64,000 nt of DNA from Acidobacteriota bacterium (GTDB taxonomy: Bacteria > Acidobacteriota > Terriglobia > UBA7540): contig SCRD01000012.1 in NCBI GenBank assembly GCA_004298155.1, forward strand, positions 434,001-498,000, written 5' to 3'. The first letter of the stretch is position 1. Each line of letters begins with the position of its first letter. Below the pieces are notes generated by a model. The model was not told the origin of the DNA. It made no database searches and worked only from the letters and a program-made list of their open reading frames with translations. Shown piece by piece: positions 35,750-43,460 of the stretch. A program made the position numbers and the translations under genes.

Positions 35750-37975
35750 ATGACGAAAGGACGCACAACCACACCCGCAAGCAATGCCGGACAAAAGCCC
35801 GGAAGCAGCGTTGACCGGTTCTTTGCAGTGTCTTTTCTTCTGATGCTTGGCACCAGCTTCGTAACGCTGGCATCAACCGGAAAGCTGGATATTGTCTCTG
35901 TGGTTCTGGTATTTGCTGCGCTCGGAGTGCGCCTCTGGGGTTATTCGTCGGGGCGAAACTTGCAGATATCCCCAAAAACTGTGACAAGCCTTGCCGTCCT
36001 GTATATCCCTTTTTTCGTTCTCGATTTTCTGTTTTTTTCCGCTGGAACCACTTCCCTTGAAAGCATGCTGAACGCCACGGCCCACCTGGTTCTCTTCGCG
36101 GCGGTCACGAAAGTCTTCTCGGCTGTAACCCGGCAGGACTATGCTTATTTGGCCGCACTTTCATTGCTGATGATACTTGCCACCGCGGTTTTGACGGTCA
36201 AATCAACATTTTTGGCCTTCCTTACGCTTTATATTCTGTTTGCCATCTCAACCCTTATCAGCTACGAAATTAAGAGATCAATTGAGACCTCCGGCCGGGT
36301 TGCATCAGCCCCATTGCCAGTTCTACAGGGCAGGCCTGGAATTGAACACGCCATGTTAGGAGCTGCAGCAGGCCTTGGCCTGGGGACGCTTGCAGCAGCT
36401 TCATTAATCTTCTTCGTCATTCCCCGGTATCGTTCAGGCTATCTCAACAGCATTGGGACCCGCACCGAAAACATCACAGGATTTTCTGGAAGCGTAAATT
36501 TGGGCGACCTCAGCCGCATTATGCAGTCGAGCACCGTTGTGTTTCGTGTCTTGCCTGAGAATAACTTTCGCAATTATACCGGCGTCAAGTGGCGCGGACT
36601 TGCGCTGGACAGCTTTGACGGCCGGCACTGGTACAATGACAATACAAAGCAAATCGCTGTACAGCCGGTCTCACATGGCCATTTCACAATCCCCCGCGAA
36701 CGCGGCATCCAAAATCGACCAGTAAAAACGCTTCGTTACAAGGTGCTGCTCTCTCCTATTTCTTCTGATGTTGTATTTGTCGCCGCATCTGCCCGGATGA
36801 TCACGGGCCCGATGCACTTGTTGACACTGGATGAAACAGACTCCTTGCATGACGGTCGTTATGATTTCTCATCAGTTCAATACGAAGTGATCTCGCAGGT
36901 AGGATTGCCATCGCCATCCACTCTGAAGGCAACCCCGGACACCTACGCAAGGGACATTCGCCTGCTATATCTTCGCCTCCCGCCGAAGATTGACCCTCGC
37001 ATCAAGGTCCTGGCAGAAAAAGTCACATCACCCGCAGACAACAATTACGACCGCGCAGTACAAATCCGCAACTATCTTCGTGATAATTTCGGCTATACCC
37101 TGGAGGAGCAGAAGGTCGATCCGGCCGATCCGATTGGAAGCTTCCTTTTCACAACCCACAATGGTTATTGCGAATACTTCGCTTCAGCCATGGCCATCAT
37201 GCTGAGAACCATCAGCATTCCGGCGCGACTGGTGAACGGCTTCCAGACGGGGTCATACAATCGCTTAGGCAAGGACTTCATCGTGCGCGCTCGTGACGCC
37301 CATAGCTGGGTGGAAGTCTATTTCTCCGGTTACGGATGGATACCTTTCGATCCAACTCCTCCAGACCCGCACCCGGTGATCGCTTCTGGTCTGGATGATT
37401 ACATGGATGCGCTCACGCTTTTCTGGGCCGAATGGGTCGTCAACTATGACTTCTCGCACCAGGTCCGTCTCGCAACGCAGGTCGAGATCCAGTTACACAG
37501 GGTCCATGACAATGTCAGTCATCACTTCTACCGCCTTCGGACTGCGATGGCAGGGCTGGCGCTGAAGCTGGAAGCAGGGCTTGTCGCCCACAAATTTCTC
37601 CTGCTTTTCGTTCTACTCGTAACAGCAGCCGGGATTGCGCTACTAGCAAGTGAATGGAGTATTCAGGAACTCAGATTCATTTTGGCCCTCAAATTTCCCC
37701 GTTCCGACAGGCCATTGACAGTGGAGGAAGCAACCCTCAGCTATCACCACTTCCTGAATATTGTGCGAGAAAAAGGGTTTCTCAAACTGCCGTCAGAAAC
37801 GCCTGAAGAATTTGCAGAGAAGATCAGTCCGCCAACGCTGCGAGGCGCGGCCCGAGAGTTCACCCGTCTTTACAATGCCGCGCGATACGGAGGCACGCGC
37901 CCTTCGCTTCCGGCACTGAGAGGAATGCTTCGAGGAATTTCAGCAGCCTGTGGCCAGGCAAACTTAAAGAGTTGA
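35750..37975 (+). CDS. TgpA-like transmembrane transglutaminase-domain protein (DUF3488/DUF4129)
   Basis: A 741-residue protein. The N-terminal third has about six membrane helices (DUF3488-like). The central periplasmic domain is a transglutaminase-like cysteine protease fold with the catalytic triad Cys474 (NGYCEYFA), His518 (RDAHSWVEVYF) and Asp534 (WIPFDPTPP). One more helix (about 615-640, LLLFVLLVTAAGIALLAS) is followed by a cytoplasmic tail of the DUF4129 type (LPSETPEEFAEKI, FTRLYNAARYGG). This is the complete TgpA architecture. In many bacteria TgpA stands beside a MoxR ATPase and a DUF58 protein; none is in the window. Role: likely peptidoglycan or envelope protein crosslinking. Confidence 0.88.
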   Translation: MTKGRTTTPASNAGQKPGSSVDRFFAVSFLLMLGTSFVTLASTGKLDIVSVVLVFAALGVRLWGYSSGRNLQISPKTVTSLAVLYIPFFVLDFLFFSAGTTSLESMLNATAHLVLFAAVTKVFSAVTRQDYAYLAALSLLMILATAVLTVKSTFLAFLTLYILFAISTLISYEIKRSIETSGRVASAPLPVLQGRPGIEHAMLGAAAGLGLGTLAAASLIFFVIPRYRSGYLNSIGTRTENITGFSGSVNLGDLSRIMQSSTVVFRVLPENNFRNYTGVKWRGLALDSFDGRHWYNDNTKQIAVQPVSHGHFTIPRERGIQNRPVKTLRYKVLLSPISSDVVFVAASARMITGPMHLLTLDETDSLHDGRYDFSSVQYEVISQVGLPSPSTLKATPDTYARDIRLLYLRLPPKIDPRIKVLAEKVTSPADNNYDRAVQIRNYLRDNFGYTLEEQKVDPADPIGSFLFTTHNGYCEYFASAMAIMLRTISIPARLVNGFQTGSYNRLGKDFIVRARDAHSWVEVYFSGYGWIPFDPTPPDPHPVIASGLDDYMDALTLFWAEWVVNYDFSHQVRLATQVEIQLHRVHDNVSHHFYRLRTAMAGLALKLEAGLVAHKFLLLFVLLVTAAGIALLASEWSIQELRFILALKFPRSDRPLTVEEATLSYHHFLNIVREKGFLKLPSETPEEFAEKISPPTLRGAAREFTRLYNAARYGGTRPSLPALRGMLRGISAACGQANLKS

Positions 37976-37983
37976 AAAACCTT

Positions 37984-38748
37984 CTACGGAATGGATTTTC
38001 CGCCGTCCACAGGGAAAATCTGTCCAGTTATGAAGTCGCCGTGACATGCGAGGTGCAGAACCATCAGGGCAATGTCTTCCGGGCTGCCTGCCTTCTGAAG
38101 GGCCGTGGATCGAATGACACTTTTGATCAGATTGGTTCGCTTTTCTCCTGGAAACATTATCGTACCAGGTGCAATACTGTTAACTCGGATGTAAGGAGCA
38201 AGCGCCCTGGCCAGGCACCGCGTCAACATGATCAGCCCCGCCTTCGAGGAGCAATAGTGAATATAGCGCGGCCAGGCCTGCAGTCCGCCCAGCGACGAAA
38301 TGTTAATAATCTGACCGCGTTTTCGGCGTTGCATCAGTCGCCCTGCCTCCTGCGCGCAAAAGAAAGGCCCTTTCAGGTTTACACCCAGGATATGGTCCCA
38401 TTGCTTCTCAGTCAGCCGGTCCCATCGTTCGGAGAAGAATATGCCGGCGTTGTTAACGAGCAGGTCGAGCTTTCCAAACCGTTCTTCGACAGCGTGGAAC
38501 ATGCGCCGGACCTGGATGGGACGCGCAACATCGGCACGCAATGCAAGGGAGTCTGCTCCGCCTGCTTTAATTTCGCGGACGGTTGCCAAGGCCTCGGATC
38601 TCGAATGGTTGTAGTTCACGATGACGCTAGCGCCTGAGCGGCCAAGTGCCAACGCAATTTCCCGTCCAATCCGCCGGCCTGCGCCAGTAACCAGAGCAAC
38701 CTGACCCGTAAGAGCGCGATCTTGAATTCCTCCCCGTATCATCACCAT
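37984..38748 (-). CDS. Short-chain dehydrogenase/reductase (FabG-like)
   Basis: About 254 residues from an ATG at 38748 (frame to 38796). Classical SDR: NADP-binding TGAGRRIGREIA near the N-terminus, VNNAGIF, the catalytic Ser in INISSLGG, Tyr and Lys in HYCSSKAG (Y-x3-K), and PGTIMFPGE. The RR after the glycine motif suggests NADPH preference. It resembles 3-oxoacyl-ACP reductases and pteridine reductases, and substrate cannot be read from sequence alone. It converges with the TgpA-like gene eight bases away and diverges from bshB1, with its own weak promoter at 38768-38796. Confidence 0.88.
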   Translation of the reverse strand: MVMIRGGIQDRALTGQVALVTGAGRRIGREIALALGRSGASVIVNYNHSRSEALATVREIKAGGADSLALRADVARPIQVRRMFHAVEERFGKLDLLVNNAGIFFSERWDRLTEKQWDHILGVNLKGPFFCAQEAGRLMQRRKRGQIINISSLGGLQAWPRYIHYCSSKAGLIMLTRCLARALAPYIRVNSIAPGTIMFPGEKRTNLIKSVIRSTALQKAGSPEDIALMVLHLACHGDFITGQIFPVDGGKSIP

Positions 38749-38767
38749 AAAAACACCAGAGTGACTA

Positions 38768-38796
38768 TTTATGGCACCCCAAGTTACCAGAATCAA
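38768..38796 (-). promoter_or_regulatory. Weak minus-strand promoter for the SDR gene
   Basis: On the minus strand TTGATT (38791-38796) and CATAAA (38768-38773) are 17 bases apart, each matching four of six consensus positions; initiation would fall near 38761, about 13 bases before the SDR start. Confidence 0.35.
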
Positions 38797-38839
38797 GAAA
38801 AACTAGCAGAAATCCGTTATCTCAATTCCGTGACATGGC

Positions 38840-38869
38840 TTGACCGTCCTTATCCGTTAATCCTAGAAT
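38840..38869 (+). promoter_or_regulatory. Sigma-70-type promoter for bshB1
   Basis: TTGACC (38840-38845) and TAGAAT (38864-38869) with an 18-base spacer. The -35 and the next five bases (TTGACCGTCCT) are identical to those of the promoter before tRNA-Val at 42762. The leader to the bshB1 start is about 120 bases. Confidence 0.5.
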
Positions 38870-38995
38870 CAGGGCCTTGGGCAAAGGTATTTATATGTAC
38901 CACGGAACGTTTTGCCGCAAACAGCACACTGAAGGCTCGTCGACAACAAAGACCGCCGAGCCGCCATATCAAATTCTCGAAAGGACTCTGCACCA

Positions 38996-39709
38996 ATGGA
39001 ACTCGATGTTCTTTCAATTGCCGCTCATCGCGACGACACCGAACTGACGTGCGGAGGAACGGTCATCAAGATGGTCCAGTCGGGCTATCGTGTTGGGGTC
39101 CTCGACCTGACCGCCGGAGAATCCGGAACGCGCGGCAGCGCTGAACTGCGCGAGCGCGAAGCGAACCGGGCCTCGCATGTGATGGGCATCGTGCATCGCG
39201 AAAATATGTATATGCCCGATGCGGGCATTGAGCACCTGCGCGAGTATAAGCTGAATATCGCTCAGAAAATACGCGATCGGCGGCCGCGCACTGTGATTCT
39301 GCCCTACTGGAAGGGCCGCCACCCGGACCATTACACGACGGGGCAGATTGGATACGAAGCGTGCTTCTTCGCCGGGCTTGCCAAACTGCCGCTGAAGGGC
39401 AAGCCCTTTCGCCCACACAAAATCATCTATTCAAGTCTTTATGTGCCCTCTCTGAGGCCCTCGTTTGTGGTGGATATCACGGAACAGTTTGAAAAGAAGC
39501 TCAAAGCAATTCTTGCTTACAGTTCCCAATTCTCGGCACGGGAAGACATGCAGAATCTCTTCCCTTCACGCAAAGACCTGCGCGAACGCGTGGCATCCCT
39601 CTCCCGCCATTTTGGATTGATGATCGGTGTCCGATACGGTGAACCCTTTGTGATGCGCGAAGTTGCCGCTGTCAACGACATTGTGGCGATGCCGGTCAGA
39701 TCGATCTGA
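38996..39709 (+). CDS. bshB1: Bacillithiol biosynthesis deacetylase BshB1 (PIG-L family)
   Basis: A 237-residue zinc-dependent N-deacetylase of the PIG-L/LmbE family. The metal-binding AHRDDTELTCGG carries His11 and Asp14, with Arg12 where Pro is usual in this family. LDLTAGESGTRGS and WKGRHPDHYTTG (third metal-binding His) match BshB1, which removes acetate from GlcNAc-malate in bacillithiol synthesis. A ribosome site AAAGGA precedes the ATG. bshA and bshC are not in the window. A 24-bp perfect palindrome overlaps its last six codons and stop. Confidence 0.88.
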   Translation: MELDVLSIAAHRDDTELTCGGTVIKMVQSGYRVGVLDLTAGESGTRGSAELREREANRASHVMGIVHRENMYMPDAGIEHLREYKLNIAQKIRDRRPRTVILPYWKGRHPDHYTTGQIGYEACFFAGLAKLPLKGKPFRPHKIIYSSLYVPSLRPSFVVDITEQFEKKLKAILAYSSQFSAREDMQNLFPSRKDLRERVASLSRHFGLMIGVRYGEPFVMREVAAVNDIVAMPVRSI

Positions 39710-39714
39710 CCGGC
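39691..39714. repeat. Perfect 24-bp palindrome over the bshB1 stop codon
   Basis: GCCGGTCAGATC (39691-39702) is followed at once by its exact reverse complement to 39714, so the twelve-base arms have no loop. It spans the last six codons and the TGA stop of bshB1. No T-run follows, so a bidirectional RNA hairpin or a protein site is more likely than an intrinsic terminator. The converging DedA gene ends at 39803. Confidence 0.8.
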
Positions 39715-39802
39715 TACACTCGACGGCACTCTTCGGCGGCACATGGAGAGAAACCTCACCAGAATCCGGCACGGAAGCAACGTGGAGCGTTCGGACAATC
39801 AA

Positions 39803-40426
39803 TCAGTTGGCAGGTAAACGGTTCTTCCACCTGTTGCGGATGAACCAGACAGCACCCGCAACAATTAGAATCAGGAAAGCACTATCAAAACGGTGAAAAT
39901 AGGGCCCCAAACTCTCCCATCGTTCCCCGAGCTTCATCCCCGCGTAGGCAAGAGCAAAACACCAAGGCAGAGAACCCAGAAAGGTGTAAATGTTGAAGCG
40001 CGCGAAATTCATGCGCGTAATACCTGCCGGCAGTGCGATAAAGGTCCTGACGACTGGAAGCAGGCGCGCAAGGAAAACCGCCCAGTCACCGTAACGGGCA
40101 AAAAAGCGGTCTGCAATCTCCAGGTCATGACGTGTGATCAGTACGTAATGGCCGTACCGTTCCGCGAGGGGCCGTCCGCCCGCGGCGCCGATGTAATAGG
40201 CCACGATTGATCCGAGGTTGCAACCCAGAGCTCCGGCCACCGCAACACCCCAAAGGCTGAAATGACCGGCCGAAACCAGATAACCCGAAAATGGCATAAT
40301 CACCTCAGAGGGCAGCGGGATGCACGCCGACTCAATGGCCATGAGTAGAGCGATCCCTGCGTAACCCGACCCCGAGATGAAGGCCACTACGAAGCCTGCT
40401 AGAATTTTAACAACGGTTGATAGCAT
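39803..40426 (-). CDS. DedA-family membrane protein (VTT domain)
   Basis: A 207-residue inner-membrane protein with about four to five hydrophobic segments. The DedA/VTT signature is present: ESACIPLPSEVIMPFSGYLV (acidic residue then P-x-P-E), GALGCNLGSIVAYYIGAAGGRP, and FFARYGDWAVFLARLLPVVRTFIALPAGITRM, containing the conserved Arg-Pro-rich segment. DedA proteins are linked to undecaprenyl-phosphate or phospholipid flipping and proton homeostasis. It converges with bshB1 and lies 74 bases upstream of nothing else on its strand. Confidence 0.92.
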   Translation of the reverse strand: MLSTVVKILAGFVVAFISGSGYAGIALLMAIESACIPLPSEVIMPFSGYLVSAGHFSLWGVAVAGALGCNLGSIVAYYIGAAGGRPLAERYGHYVLITRHDLEIADRFFARYGDWAVFLARLLPVVRTFIALPAGITRMNFARFNIYTFLGSLPWCFALAYAGMKLGERWESLGPYFHRFDSAFLILIVAGAVWFIRNRWKNRLPAN

Positions 40427-40500
40427 CGACGAGAAAAAGCTGCCCTATTCTGCCACGTTCCACCCGGCGCACGATGCCAGCATCGGAAACGTTGCCTAGC

Positions 40501-40722
40501 CTAGAACTGGCCTGACTCCTGTGAGAACTTAAATCCTGGAAGACCAACCCCGTCTACTGATTTGGTAATCTTCAGCCGCCGCAGATCATTATCGCCGCCG
40601 CCAACTTTGCGCAACATCGCGTAGGATGAAAAAGCCTCTGAATAAACTTTCGTCACCAGCCAGCTTTCCTCTGTTCCCTCTAGCAGCCATACCTGGCCGG
40701 GTTGTATTTTCGCAATCGCCAT
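40501..40722 (-). CDS. Small hypothetical protein, beta-rich
   Basis: A 73-residue protein beginning AKIQPGQVWLLEGTEESWLVTKVY, which reads as a small beta-barrel fold like the DUF-type family members found beside envelope genes; I do not recognise the family. No signal peptide. It follows no operon and is oriented with DedA, 74 bases upstream of it on the same strand. Confidence 0.55.
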   Translation of the reverse strand: MAIAKIQPGQVWLLEGTEESWLVTKVYSEAFSSYAMLRKVGGGDNDLRRLKITKSVDGVGLPGFKFSQESGQF

Positions 40723-40787
40723 GACAGGACGTTCAGCCCTTCCCGTGACCGCTCACGGCACGATCCACACTGCCCTCTCCGAAGTCT

Positions 40788-40808
40788 GACAGGTCAATCT
40801 AACCTGTC
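40788..40808. repeat. Inverted repeat, 7-bp arms
   Basis: GACAGGT (40788-40794) and ACCTGTC (40802-40808) enclose a seven-base spacer, between the small hypothetical and the M48 protease genes. It could be an operator for either divergent gene; no T-tract is present. Confidence 0.5.
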
Positions 40809-40899
40809 GGCGGTTGATGAGTCAACGCCAGTGGCAGATTATCAAATGACGTTACCACAATAAAGTTCATGGATTCCGTGCAACGTATTGACAGTAATT

Positions 40900-40930
40900 T
40901 TGCAAACACTGAAGGCATCGAGAGTATAAT
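40900..40930 (+). promoter_or_regulatory. Putative promoter of the M48 protease gene
   Basis: A perfect TATAAT -10 at 40925-40930 with TTGCAA at 40900-40905, spaced 19 bases. It is 20 bases upstream of the ATG at 40950, giving a leader near 13-14 bases containing AGGAGGAGAG. Confidence 0.45.
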
Positions 40931-40949
40931 AAGTGCTAGGAGGAGAGCC

Positions 40950-41948
40950 ATGAGAATTCATAAGAGGGTCCCTCTCGCTCTGGCTGTCATGATGGTTGCA
41001 GCGTCCCTGTCTGTATGGGCTTCTGACAAAAAGAAAGATGTTGATTCCATTGGTGATCGCAGGGTTGCGCACCGGAGCATGATCTCCGAACAGAAGGAAA
41101 TTGCGATTGGCAAACGCTACGCCACGGAAATAGACCGGTCGGCGCGAATTATCAAAGACCCGGTCATTAATGAGTACGTCAATCGAGTTGCGCAAAATGT
41201 AGCGCGCAATTCCGACCTGAAGATCCCGCTCACCGTCAAGGTCCTCGACGACCCGTCCATCAACGCATTCGCTCTGCCCGGCGGATTTCTTTATGTGAAT
41301 TCCGGCCTTCTGCAGGCAGCCAATGAGGAAGACCAGATTGCCGGGGTCGTCGCCCATGAGATTGCCCACGTGGCAGCACGCCATTGGGCAAGTCAAATGA
41401 CCAAAGCAACGATCCTGCAATACGCCATGATTCCACTGATGTTCACTCCGATGTCGTTCCCCGTTTACATTGGCCTTTCCGAGGGGCTCAACATGGGGAT
41501 CCCTCTCGCGTTCCTTAAGTTCAGTCGCAACGATGAGGCCGAAGCCGACTTTCTCGGTATTCAATATATGTACAAAGCCGGATACGACCCCAACGCCTAT
41601 GTGGCATTTTTCGGCAAGATCCTTCAGGAACAGCGCCGTGATCCTGGGTCGGTTCCCAGCATTTTCGCCGACCATCCGCCAACGCCGGAACGCATTATCA
41701 AGGCCGAAGAGGAAATAAAGTCTATCCTCCCCAACAAGCAGCAGTATCTGGTGAGCACGTCGGAATTTGGCGACATGAAAACGCGGCTCGAGGGCGTTAT
41801 GTCGATGCGCAAGAAGATGGAAAAAACTGAGGGCGGCCCAACTCTGCAGAAGCGCGAGCCTAAAACGACAACGTCTCCCACCACGCAGCCGAGCGGCACT
41901 CAAAACCCCGATGACGATAAGCCCCCGGTGTTGCAGCGCCGCGACTGA
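40950..41948 (+). CDS. Secreted M48-family zinc metalloprotease, BepA/YcaL-like
   Basis: A 332-residue protein. The ATG at 40950 is preceded by AGGAGGAGAG, and it gives a signal peptide (VPLALAVMMVAASLSVWA). The zinc motif HEIAH is at residues 136-140 (VVAHEIAHVAARHW) and the third ligand Glu in RNDEAEADFLG. This is the M48C group, in which periplasmic BepA degrades or assembles outer-membrane proteins; the canonical C-terminal TPR of BepA is not visible, and the tail is a low-complexity Thr/Pro/Gln-rich segment (about 290-332). A location in the periplasm is inferred. It stands alone on the plus strand. Confidence 0.92.
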   Translation: MRIHKRVPLALAVMMVAASLSVWASDKKKDVDSIGDRRVAHRSMISEQKEIAIGKRYATEIDRSARIIKDPVINEYVNRVAQNVARNSDLKIPLTVKVLDDPSINAFALPGGFLYVNSGLLQAANEEDQIAGVVAHEIAHVAARHWASQMTKATILQYAMIPLMFTPMSFPVYIGLSEGLNMGIPLAFLKFSRNDEAEADFLGIQYMYKAGYDPNAYVAFFGKILQEQRRDPGSVPSIFADHPPTPERIIKAEEEIKSILPNKQQYLVSTSEFGDMKTRLEGVMSMRKKMEKTEGGPTLQKREPKTTTSPTTQPSGTQNPDDDKPPVLQRRD

Positions 41949-42144
41949 ATCGCAGATCCAAATGTCTGGCGTGTTCGTCTCCGATTCATTGTTCAAGACA
42001 CCTGCGTATTGGTAGACGTATGTACTTGGTAGCGTCGGGGCGCCAGACTACTCTTTGTAGAAATGCCGCGTGCAGCCCGGCAGAATGTGGCGTGAGCTTC
42101 CAGGTCACCAGGGATCCTTCTGTGTAATTCCAAGGCAGAAAAGG

Positions 42145-42441
42145 CTAGCTTTGCGGTGAAAGGGACGCAATTCCCAGCTTGCGAAGCTCGTCCTGGTAAT
42201 ACTTCCGGTAGAGAATTTCCCACTCGCCGCCACCTTCGGGAATAGTCCGCTTGTGTGTCGCGATCTTCTGTCGGACGGCTTGTTCAATCTTCTCTTCCTC
42301 GTGGAGCAGGTCCGTCAGGATTTTCACGGTCTCCTGCCGGATAACATTGGGCTCCTCGAAGATTTCAACTTCGTCCAGCGCCTCAATCGCGGACATAATG
42401 CGGTGTGAAAGCTGGATGATCTTTTCGTGGGAAAGTTTCAT
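42145..42441 (-). CDS. DUF507 family protein, copy 2
   Basis: A 98-residue, highly charged helical protein of the DUF507 family (MKLSHEKIIQLSHRIMSAIEALDEVEIFEEPN, then KILTDLLHEEEKIEQAVRQKIAT). The first gene of the pair is 23 bases upstream at 42465-42743, so the two are paralogues made together. DUF507 is widespread in Acidobacteriota and some Deltaproteobacteria-like groups; function unknown. The helical pattern suggests a dimer or a complex between the two copies. Confidence 0.92.
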   Translation of the reverse strand: MKLSHEKIIQLSHRIMSAIEALDEVEIFEEPNVIRQETVKILTDLLHEEEKIEQAVRQKIATHKRTIPEGGGEWEILYRKYYQDELRKLGIASLSPQS

Positions 42442-42464
42442 GGAATCATGGCAAGAAAATCGGC

Positions 42465-42743
42465 TTAAATAACGATCCTTCGCTCGCGGATAATCTGCTT
42501 CTTAATAGCCTTGAAGGCATCTTCATAGGTTGCGCCGAAGACTTTCATCTGGTCAGCATGTTCTTCCAGAATCCTGCGAGCCTCGTCGTTGATTCGGTCT
42601 TCGACGGTGAGCTCATCCAGCACGACCTGCAACATCACTTCGTTCACGTATTCCGGTTGGTCAAACTGGACCAGGCCCTCGCCCGTAAGGCGCTTCATCA
42701 GCTCCTTGCTCATATACGCTACGTATTCACGTGTTAGTTGCAT
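42465..42743 (-). CDS. DUF507 family protein, copy 1
   Basis: A 92-residue protein of the DUF507 family: MQLTREYVAYMSKELMKRLTGEGLVQFDQPEYVNEVMLQVVLDELTVEDRINDEARRILEEH is the typical helical core, shown here for recognition in pieces: TREYVAYMSKELMKRL, VNEVMLQVVLDELTVEDRIN. The minus-strand promoter at 42784-42811 starts just upstream, so this gene leads the pair. Similar in size and fold to the second copy, though the sequences have diverged. No catalytic motif or membrane segment is seen. Confidence 0.92.
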   Translation of the reverse strand: MQLTREYVAYMSKELMKRLTGEGLVQFDQPEYVNEVMLQVVLDELTVEDRINDEARRILEEHADQMKVFGATYEDAFKAIKKQIIRERRIVI

Positions 42744-42761
42744 GGCAGATGACTACGGCAG

Positions 42762-42791
42762 TTGACCGTCCTAAATTCGCTAGTGTATAGT
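42762..42791 (+). promoter_or_regulatory. Plus-strand promoter for tRNA-Val/tRNA-Asp, sharing its -10 with an opposing promoter
   Basis: TTGACC at 42762-42767, spacer of 18, TATAGT at 42786-42791; initiation near 42798. The -10 overlaps the -10 of the DUF507 promoter on the other strand. Confidence 0.65.
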
Positions 42792-42811
42792 TTTTATGTT
42801 GGGAGTGTCAA
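42784..42811 (-). promoter_or_regulatory. Minus-strand promoter for the DUF507 pair
   Basis: On the minus strand a perfect TTGACA (42806-42811) and TATACA (42784-42789) are 16 bases apart; initiation near 42777 leaves about 34 bases to the ATG at 42743. The plus-strand promoter TATAGT overlaps by four bases. Confidence 0.65.
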
Positions 42812-42863
42812 GGCAGGCGCGCTGTATGGTCCGGCGCTGGTGCCGCGCGGCGCAGCCTCAAAA

Positions 42864-42940
42864 GGGCGGTTAGCTCAGTTGGTTAGAGCGTCTGCCTTAC
42901 AAGCAGAAGGTCATCCGTTCGAGCCGGATACCGCCCACCA
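42864..42940 (+). tRNA. tRNA-Val (TAC)
   Basis: A 77-base cloverleaf with acceptor GGGCGGT/ACCGCCC, anticodon stem TCTGC/GCAGA with loop CTTACAA giving anticodon TAC, T-arm GTTCGAGCC and encoded CCA. It precedes tRNA-Asp by 92 bases on the same strand. Confidence 0.97.
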
Positions 42941-43032
42941 CATGCATCAAGGCTCGGAGTCGCCCTCGCTGCTTGTCATGCTATTTGCAACACTGAGCCA
43001 ACCGTAAGGGATTCCCCTTGCGCAGGAATAAT

Positions 43033-43109
43033 GGGGACGTAGTTCAGCTGGTTAGAACGCATGCCTGTCACGCATGAGGCCGCGGGTTCGAGTCCCGTCG
43101 TCCCCGCCA
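43033..43109 (+). tRNA. tRNA-Asp (GTC)
   Basis: A 77-base cloverleaf: acceptor GGGGACG/CGTCCCC, anticodon stem CATGC/GCATG with loop CTGTCAC giving anticodon GTC, T-arm GGTTCGAGTCC, discriminator G and encoded CCA. Its 3' end plus eight downstream bases recur degenerately at 46249-46283. Confidence 0.97.
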
Positions 43110-43460
43110 GCATTTTGAAGAACCTGCAGCGCTGCTATTTACTCCGAGCCCGCTCTTGTAACCTTCCACCTAGCGCTCTCCCCTCAGAATTCCCCTGATT
43201 CTCACTGCTAGACAGCATTGCGGTAAGACCTTCCAAGGCCGTGTGCCTGGCTCCAGCCGGACGCGCAAATATTGTTCCAACAACAACTGGCTCGCGCCAA
43301 TATCCACAAGTAAACCCCATGGTCCTTGATCCTCGACGGCCTTTGCGGTCCGATTCTCCCGACAGTGAGGAGTGCGTATGGTTAATAGCCTCTTCTCCCC
43401 AGCCTTCTCAAAGGCGCAGACTGACCGAGGCGTAGCGTCTATGGCAACGCCTTTGCCGGA
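43110..43460. other. Intergenic stretch without a supportable gene
   Basis: These 351 bases lie between tRNA-Asp and the converging beta-propeller gene. No recognisable gene, RNA or strong hairpin was found; the region is pyrimidine-rich near 43150-43230. Short frames here have no ribosome site or family match. Confidence 0.5.

Noticed and set aside
40842-41996. 384-residue minus-strand frame
   Set aside because: Antisense of the M48 protease, whose HEIAH motif and signal peptide make the plus-strand gene certain.
42762-43007. 81-codon frame across tRNA-Val
   Set aside because: It starts inside the promoter -35 and translates the tRNA.
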